Origin: Acidobacteriota bacterium
Lineage (GTDB): Bacteria > Acidobacteriota > Vicinamibacteria > Vicinamibacterales > UBA2999
Direction of reading: 5' to 3'
DNA length: 35,066 nucleotides
Assembly (NCBI GenBank): GCA_016192845.1
Contig: JACPTI010000033.1
Coordinates: 1-35,066, forward strand
Both the position numbers and the translations under genes were made by a program. Below the pieces are notes generated by a model that worked only from the letters and a program-made list of their open reading frames with translations, did no database searches and was not told where the DNA came from. Positions 30,347 through 35,066 of the stretch are shown here, in pieces. Numbering within the stretch: the first letter of the stretch is position 1; each line of letters starts with the position of its first letter.

Positions 30347-31516
30347 TTAGCGATCAGCCCCTGATGCATCCGGGGTCGCGTCGGCGACTGGTCCCTTGGC
30401 TCGCGACAGGAGCAACCTGACGGCGAGTGCCGTGTTCGTGCGGGCTCGTTCCTGGAGTCCTTCCAGAGCCTGCCGGGTGCGCACGCGCAGTTCGTCCCGC
30501 TGGTCCCAGGCGCGATCGATGTCGGCGATCAGCGCTCCGGCGCTGACATGGTCAAGAGCCGGATGATGTACGCGCAGGTCCTCGATGAGACCTGTCACCT
30601 TACTGGCGTACGGCAGCGCGACGAACGGAACACCGGCCAGTGCGGAGAAGATGACGAAGTGCAGCCGCATGCCGACGGCGAAGTCGAAGTGCCCGAGCAG
30701 CGAGACGATCTGCCCTGGCGTGTACGGGCGCTTCAGCACCGTGGCCCGCTGCGCGTGGCTCATTCGGCCGACGACGGCGTGACTGTGTTGGACGTCGAAC
30801 GTACGCTGCTCGAGCGGAAAGAAGACGACTTCGGCATCGAGCCGGTTCACCATGAAGTCGGCGGCATTGGCCAGGAGGCGATGGTAATGCTCCACATCGA
30901 GCGTGGGTGCGGCGGGCCCTGGCTCGCGTACCGAGAACCCGATCAGGCGGGCGTCGGGGTCGATGGCCTCGGCCCGAAGAATCTCATCGAGCGTCAGCGG
31001 CTCTGCGGCCAGAAGGACAGCGGGGTCGGCGGTCACGATGATCTCCCGCTGAACACCGATCTCTTCCAGAAGCTGCCGGGAGTGCCGATCTCTGACCGTG
31101 ATCACGGCCGCCCGATCGAGCGCATGGCGTATGCGAACGCGCACGCCCGCATCCAGCAGAGGCCCGGCACTGACGGCGTAGACCATAACGGGCGTCCCCG
31201 CGGAGTGCGCAAGAAAGACCTCCCGGAGGTACATGTCTGCGTCGGCGTCGAAGAGAATCCCACCGCCGCCAAGGATGAAGAGATCGAGGCCGCCGATGAT
31301 CCGCTGCGCGTCACTGCGCGGCGTCCCGCGCAGCGGCACGACGCGCTCGACGCCATGCCGGCGGCGCGTGTCTTCAGCGTCCCGTGAGAACACGGTGATC
31401 TCGACAGGAATGGCGCGGCGGAGCTCGGTGATGATGACGTGAAGGATCGCTTCGTCACCGAGGTTGAGTCCACCGTAGGAGCCGGAGATGCCGACTCTCA
31501 ATCGATCTGGTTCCAC
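30347..31516 (-). CDS. polysaccharide pyruvyl transferase family protein
   Basis: A 389-residue protein of the WcaK/CsaB family, which transfers pyruvyl groups from phosphoenolpyruvate to sugars or builds related glycan modifications. Signs: LRVGISGSYGGLNLGDEAIL at the N terminus (G-x-N-GDE motif), DLFILGGGGILFD near 78-90, PVMVYAVSAGPL, a RDRHSRQLLEEIGV stretch, VTADPAVLL, and FAVGMRLHFVIFSALAGVPF with the GxRLH motif near 275-295. Start is GTG 31516; no good ribosome binding site is seen. The gene sits 84 bases after a hexapeptide acyltransferase gene on the same strand, pointing to a role in surface glycan or cell-wall polymer assembly. Confidence 0.88.
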   Translation of the reverse strand: MEPDRLRVGISGSYGGLNLGDEAILHVIITELRRAIPVEITVFSRDAEDTRRRHGVERVVPLRGTPRSDAQRIIGGLDLFILGGGGILFDADADMYLREVFLAHSAGTPVMVYAVSAGPLLDAGVRVRIRHALDRAAVITVRDRHSRQLLEEIGVQREIIVTADPAVLLAAEPLTLDEILRAEAIDPDARLIGFSVREPGPAAPTLDVEHYHRLLANAADFMVNRLDAEVVFFPLEQRTFDVQHSHAVVGRMSHAQRATVLKRPYTPGQIVSLLGHFDFAVGMRLHFVIFSALAGVPFVALPYASKVTGLIEDLRVHHPALDHVSAGALIADIDRAWDQRDELRVRTRQALEGLQERARTNTALAVRLLLSRAKGPVADATPDASGADR

Positions 31517-31600
31517 GTCAGATTTCGTTCTTGATAACGATGACCTCGAGGATCTTTCGCGTCAGCCGGCACCGCGAACGCGGATGTTCTGCTCCCATTC

Positions 31601-32362
31601 TCAGTGCCCCGCGCCGGTGGGCTCGGTCCGCCTGGCGGGCGCCTGTGCTCCAAGCTTACGGACGGGCGCTCCCACATACGTTGCATCCGCGTCAAGGCTC
31701 GTGAACTTAGGGACCACACTCAACGCGCCCACGCGGCAGCCTGGACCGGCCTCCACACCGATTCCGACAACGCTTCCGACCCCTATCGTCACGCCACGTC
31801 CCAACCGGACGCGCGCCGTCTTCAGGAAACCGTCCTCGACCGTGTGGCCTGCCACGTGGGCTCCGTCGCCAATGATGACGTCGTCGCCGAACTCGAGGAG
31901 GTTGTGGTCGGTGACCGCGAGGCTGTTGACGAACACGCGCCGTCCGAGCCGCGCGCCGTTCAGACGAAGGTAGAAGCTCCACATTGGGGATGCACGGAAC
32001 ATCGATCCTGCCAATATGCGGACGACATGGAACACCACCATCGATCGGACCCATGCCAGCAGCGGCGGGTCCAGATCAGCAATCCGAAGCGTCACGTCGG
32101 CAGGCGTGCGCCACCCGACCAGACGAGTCGCGAACGCCGAGAGGACCATCAGCGCGAACGCGAACACGAGATATGCCGGGAGCGCCGCCGCACTCACCGC
32201 CAGCAGTCGAGCGCCTTCGTGCGTATACGGCAACTCCCAGATTGCTCGGAGGAGAAGCAGCGCTGGCGTAGCGCTCAGCGCGAACACCACGATCACCATC
32301 AGCGCAACAGAAGTGAGGGTCCATGTCACTCGGAACCGTTGCCGCGTCGTGCCAGACCCCAT
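31601..32362 (-). CDS. membrane-anchored hexapeptide (left-handed beta-helix) acyltransferase
   Basis: A 253-residue protein. Two or more N-terminal membrane segments (LTSVALMVIVVFALSATPAL and LLAVSAAALPAYLVFAFALM) precede a loop and then a C-terminal left-handed beta-helix: FVNSLAVTDHNLLEFGDDVI, IGDGAHVAGHTV, VRLGRGVTIGVGSVVGIGVE, CRVGALSVVPKFTSL. Such domains transfer acetyl groups; Pls/NRPS-related C-terminal domains use the same layout. The ATG at 32362 touches repeat element copy B (32364-32474), which supplies the whole leader on the minus strand; a GGAG lies 14 bases upstream inside it. The original start may have been lost or moved by that insertion. A frame open to 32626 runs through the element. 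Confidence 0.82.
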   Translation of the reverse strand: MGSGTTRQRFRVTWTLTSVALMVIVVFALSATPALLLLRAIWELPYTHEGARLLAVSAAALPAYLVFAFALMVLSAFATRLVGWRTPADVTLRIADLDPPLLAWVRSMVVFHVVRILAGSMFRASPMWSFYLRLNGARLGRRVFVNSLAVTDHNLLEFGDDVIIGDGAHVAGHTVEDGFLKTARVRLGRGVTIGVGSVVGIGVEAGPGCRVGALSVVPKFTSLDADATYVGAPVRKLGAQAPARRTEPTGAGH

Positions 32363-32363
32363 T

Positions 32364-32474
32364 GGACCGCTATACGGCTCCAAACGAGAATTTTGTACCC
32401 GCCGTGACAAGCCGTATAGCGGTCCTAGGCGCGCGAAGCGCGCCAAGCAGATACTGGCCAACCAGCCAAGGGCT
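32364..32474 (+). mobile_element. non-coding multi-hairpin repeat element, copy B
   Basis: 111 bp, opposite in orientation to copy A at 12788-12905. GGACCGCTATACGGCT (32364-32379) pairs perfectly with AGCCGTATAGCGGTCC (32410-32425); GGCGCGC-GAA-GCGCGCC (32428-32444) makes a second hairpin. Three substitutions and one 7-bp indel separate the two copies. Inserted between an acyltransferase start codon and a decayed upstream ORF. Confidence 0.78.
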
Positions 32475-32620
32475 GTGAAACGCACCAACCTTGAACTCGG
32501 CAAACAGACCGTCCTCGTGCGCCAGGCCCACGAGGACGTTGAAGCCTGGCTCCGCGTTGGTGTCACTTGTTCTGGTTCGACAGATACACCCGCCCGCGCA
32601 CCGGCGGTTTGCGCACGCTG
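32475..32620 (-). pseudogene. remnant of a beta-barrel-like gene end
   Basis: On the minus strand two adjacent frames give protein-like text: SVRKPPVRGRVYLSNQNK, then after a one-base shift DTNAEPGFNVLVGLAHEDG and LFAEFKVGAF, with alternating residues as in the last strands of an outer-membrane beta-barrel. The remnant ends where element B begins, so the element may have cut off the last strand. No start codon or upstream domain is left. Low-confidence reconstruction from sequence pattern alone. Confidence 0.35.
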
Positions 32621-32663
32621 CATCATCCCTTCCTCTCAGCAAGAGTAATCCGAGCAACGGAGG

Positions 32664-33869
32664 TCACAGCAGTCGGCCTAGCAGAAGTCCGGCTGCGCCA
32701 ACCCGTACCCACTGGGCAACGCCTGGCTGGCGCTCCTTGCACCAGTACCAGGCGGACGCAAGCACCATCATCGAGGCCCACACGGCGGCCACATACGCGA
32801 GCGCTGGCAGGAGCGTCAGGGTCGGACCGACAAGCTGGCGCAGGCCGGCGTTCCACACGGAGCCGTAGACAAGGCAGAGGTGAACCGCGTAAATGGTCAG
32901 CGACTCGTGGGCGAGCGCCTGAACGACGAAGGGAGGCCGCGACAGGAGACGGCTGATGTGCGCCAGAAGGCCCAGGATGAGCAGCACTAAACCAGACCGC
33001 AAGAGGAACTGATTCGGGCTGGTGGACCAGAAATCGGTGTCGCCGAACGGTTGTAGCGGCACACCGGCACCGACGAGCGCGAGGGTGGCCATGCCGGCAC
33101 CGCCGCCGAGCATCACGTGATTGGCGAAGCGTGTCAAGTGGGTTCGGCCCGATCGGACATAGACGGCTCCGAGCACCGCCCCGAGCAGAATGTAGGCGCC
33201 CCACGGAAAGAGCGGGAACAGCGACCCGATCGATGGCGACAGATAGGCCGCCACCGCCAGCGGTACTTGTCCTGACCAGTCGATTCGCCACATGGCGGGT
33301 GTCAGCGCGACGATCGCGGCACCGCCGACTGCTGCCCCAATGGTGTAATGCCGCGGCGTGCGTGCTAGCAGCACGAGGACCTGGAGACCGGCCAGCGTCA
33401 CGGCAATGCACTGGAGGATGTCGACGATCAGGAAGCTCTGCCACCGCTCGGCACTCATCCCATATAGATGCGCGATCTTGGCCATCGGGAAGTGCAAGAC
33501 ATACCCGAGCAGCAGGAAGAAGCCGAAGCGCCGAAAGCGCCGGCCGATTGCTGCGCGTGAGGACAGGTGGTCCGTCCACCGACGCTGCGTTGCGACGGTG
33601 AAGACGAATCCCGACAGCAGCAAAAAGGTGCACGACGTGAGGCCGCGCAGGAACGACCAGAGATAGACAGCCGTACCGGTGCGAGCCTCGCTTGCCAGCA
33701 CGACGTGCAATGTGTGTCCCTGAAGCATCATGAGGATCGCACCCGCGCGCGCGAGATCCACGAAGACCGACCGCGCCGAAACAGCCGGCACGGCGCCCGC
33801 GGCGTCGCGAGACCCGCAGAACGACAGCTCGTGGGCAGGTGATGTGACCGGCGACGTGCTGGTGCTCAT
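32664..33869 (-). CDS. DUF1624/HGSNAT-like multi-pass membrane acyltransferase
   Basis: A 401-residue integral membrane protein with about ten hydrophobic segments. SVFVDLARAGAILMMLQGHT near residue 35 is the start motif of DUF1624/heparan-alpha-glucosaminide N-acetyltransferase-like proteins (cytoplasmic D-x-x-R and a membrane His). Later LSGFVFTVA, GFFLLLGYVLHFP, FPLFPWGAYILLGAVLGA and HESLTIYAVHLCLVYG follow family order. The acyl donor is probably acetyl-CoA and the acceptor a glycan, as in the family. ATG 33869 lacks a ribosome binding site. It is on the same strand as the hexapeptide acyltransferase and pyruvyl transferase genes; they may be one glycan-modification cluster, interrupted by element B. 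Confidence 0.8.
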   Translation of the reverse strand: MSTSTSPVTSPAHELSFCGSRDAAGAVPAVSARSVFVDLARAGAILMMLQGHTLHVVLASEARTGTAVYLWSFLRGLTSCTFLLLSGFVFTVATQRRWTDHLSSRAAIGRRFRRFGFFLLLGYVLHFPMAKIAHLYGMSAERWQSFLIVDILQCIAVTLAGLQVLVLLARTPRHYTIGAAVGGAAIVALTPAMWRIDWSGQVPLAVAAYLSPSIGSLFPLFPWGAYILLGAVLGAVYVRSGRTHLTRFANHVMLGGGAGMATLALVGAGVPLQPFGDTDFWSTSPNQFLLRSGLVLLILGLLAHISRLLSRPPFVVQALAHESLTIYAVHLCLVYGSVWNAGLRQLVGPTLTLLPALAYVAAVWASMMVLASAWYWCKERQPGVAQWVRVGAAGLLLGRLL

Positions 33870-33913
33870 GGCTTTGTGAGCATCGGGACTCTCACCATTC
33901 GACCGCGGGCGGG

Positions 33914-33966
33914 GGCGGACCTCGCCGCACCGGCACCACGCCGGGCTCCCAGCAGCGAGGTCCGCC
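33914..33966. repeat. 12-bp perfect inverted repeat
   Basis: GGCGGACCTCGC (33914-33925) and GCGAGGTCCGCC (33955-33966), 29-base loop that also pairs in part (CCGGC/GCCGG). It lies between the TPR gene end and the membrane acyltransferase start, so it could terminate the former or regulate the latter. Confidence 0.65.
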
Positions 33967-34005
33967 AACCCGCGGGCGGGCTCCCGAGTCGCGCAGATCG
34001 GGAAG

Positions 34006-34944
34006 CTACGTCGCGCCTGACCGTCGCGTGGATGTCCGGGCCGGCGGAGACTTCGCGGGTGCTGGCTTTCCAGGTCTTGCCTTCGATCGTAGGTACGCAG
34101 GACGATAGTCGGATAGCGTGTCGAGGACCTCCTCGGCCCACGGCGTGTCGCCGAAGTCGTCGACGAGGCCGCGGGCCAGGCGCACGAATTCGGCGTGCGC
34201 GCCAAGCGCACGCGCCGCCATCAGATCGTAAAGACGGGCTTCGGCCTGGTGTGCGCCGCGCTCGCGGAGCGGACGCAAGGCGGCTCTGGCTGCCGCGTAT
34301 TGCCGCGTGAAGTATTCGCAGGCCGCGCGCCGCACCTCGATCCGGTCGCGCTCGGTGCCCATCGCATACGCTCGCAGTTGAGCGAACGCAGAGCGCGCTT
34401 CCGTGTACCGCTTGGCAGCGAACAAGAGATCCGCTCGCATCAGCTCGGCTCGGTACCGTACATTGCCCGGCGCGAGCGGCTCGAGGGCCTGGAGCGTGGA
34501 CAACGCGGCGGTCGCCTCGGAGGTGAATTGGCTGAGTGGGAATGCCTGGTACACCTGGCGGAAACTTTCAATCGCACGGGCCCGATTCCCTGCGGCGAGG
34601 CTGGATCGTCCGAGGCGGAACCAGACTTCGTCCAGCGCTAACGGTGACCGAAGCAGCAGGCGTTCATAGATGCGCTGCGCCGCCGCGTAGTCTCCCGCTG
34701 CTTCGGCCGCCTCGGCTTCTCCCACTGCCGCTGCCTCCGACAGGTAGCCGACAGGGTGGCTCGCCACCAGCGTGGCAAACTGGCGACGCGCGGACTCAAC
34801 GCGGCCAAGCTTCAGTTGGGCCTGAGCAGCGTAGTAGGCGGCGTAGTCGGCCGCGCGCTTCTCGAGTGACGTGGGCGGAGGCATCCGCGCCAGCGCGTCG
34901 ACGTACTTCCCCTGCTGATAGAGTGCGCTAACCTGAATTTTCAC
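34006..34944 (-). CDS. TPR/superhelical protein resembling the non-catalytic part of a lytic transglycosylase
   Basis: A 312-residue, all-helical protein of TPR-like repeats (YQQGKYVDALARM, YYAAQAQLKLGRVESARRQF, EAAGDYAAAQRIYERLL, RLGRSSLAAGNRARAIESFR, EYFTRQYAAARAALRPL). The style, including ADLLFAAKRYTEARSAFAQL and TPWAEEVLDTLSDY, resembles the U-shaped superhelix of Slt-type lytic transglycosylases. It has no signal peptide at the start (GTG 34944) and no catalytic Glu-Ser domain; the last 28 residues are Pro/Lys/Arg/Thr and look like read-through into non-homologous DNA. The GTG overlaps the upstream stop (GTGA). I infer a fragment or a stand-alone binding protein. Confidence 0.65.
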   Translation of the reverse strand: MKIQVSALYQQGKYVDALARMPPPTSLEKRAADYAAYYAAQAQLKLGRVESARRQFATLVASHPVGYLSEAAAVGEAEAAEAAGDYAAAQRIYERLLLRSPLALDEVWFRLGRSSLAAGNRARAIESFRQVYQAFPLSQFTSEATAALSTLQALEPLAPGNVRYRAELMRADLLFAAKRYTEARSAFAQLRAYAMGTERDRIEVRRAACEYFTRQYAAARAALRPLRERGAHQAEARLYDLMAARALGAHAEFVRLARGLVDDFGDTPWAEEVLDTLSDYRPAYLRSKARPGKPAPAKSPPARTSTRRSGAT

Positions 34945-35066
34945 ACCAACAGCTTCCGATAACGGCTGGCCCTGCTGATTCTCGAAAGCAGGGACCCCCT
35001 TTTCCGCTGCAACAAGCCTTCTCCAGCGTACTCGTCGGCTCGCTCTTGGATCCGCTCGTTAACGGA
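34941..35066 (-). CDS. C-terminal end of an unidentified gene (partial)
   Basis: The frame entering at the window edge is open for 41 codons (ERIQERADEYAGEGLLQRKR, then LLSRISRASRYRKLLV) and stops at TGA 34943-34941, overlapping the GTG of the TPR gene by four bases. It is charged and helical. The overlap suggests a real gene in an operon with the TPR gene, but too little is visible to name it. Confidence 0.35.
   Translation of the reverse strand, partial: SVNERIQERADEYAGEGLLQRKRGSLLSRISRASRYRKLLV

Overview
The window is GC-rich and reads like a chromosomal segment of a soil Acidobacteriota bacterium, most probably of the Vicinamibacteria type. That assignment is an inference from gene content: a DUF5916 outer-membrane protein, two DUF6152 proteins, three secreted proteins of the 'D(L/F)xGxW ... 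GRW(E/D)G(D/S)TLVV' family, a pair of DUF6644-like membrane proteins, and two proteins fusing a carboxypeptidase-regulatory-like domain, a c-type haem site and a beta-propeller. I saw no rRNA, tRNA, CRISPR array, integrase or transposase gene.

Layout. 1-504 is non-coding and holds short palindromes. 505-20206 is dominated by exported proteins: di-haem cytochrome c, DUF5916 barrel, M20-family protein, NHL propeller, DUF6644 pair plus secreted partner, a second secreted partner convergent with DUF6152, GlcG-like protein, HD-domain protein, an exported HELQH protein whose signal peptide has been split by a small repeat element, a DUF6152/secreted-partner operon, the two large haem/propeller proteins, and a CopG-MazF type toxin-antitoxin pair. 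20321-25815 carries a secreted metallo-beta-lactamase-fold protein, a site-2 protease with CBS domains overlapping a double universal stress protein, an ECF sigma fragment and a DUF763 protein. 25816-26571 holds no supported gene. 26572-35066 carries a frameshifted histidine kinase, a B12-binding-type radical SAM protein, a RodZ-like protein, a polysaccharide pyruvyl transferase family protein, a hexapeptide acyltransferase, a DUF1624-type membrane acyltransferase, and a TPR protein resembling the superhelical part of a lytic transglycosylase: a cell-envelope/glycan region with several broken genes.

How the genes may work together. The most suggestive signal of an undescribed system is the repeated association of the secreted GRWEG family with DUF6152 (convergent neighbours once, one operon once) and with a translationally coupled DUF6644 membrane pair, among several exported c-type haem proteins. 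Both DUF6152 proteins are predicted to mature with His-His at the N terminus and share a W(I/V)NPH motif, so a periplasmic metal or redox role is a reasonable hypothesis, not a demonstrated one.

The intergenic DNA is rich in repeats: (i) palindromes CCCCANCGCG...CGCGNTGGGG whose variable base covaries between arms, (ii) TAGGCAG heptamer arrays that abut stop codons and are inverted between convergent genes, (iii) GTCCGGC/TACGTA palindromic units, and (iv) a roughly 111-118 bp multi-hairpin element present twice, 19.5 kb apart and inverted, once inserted in frame inside a signal-peptide coding region and once touching a start codon.
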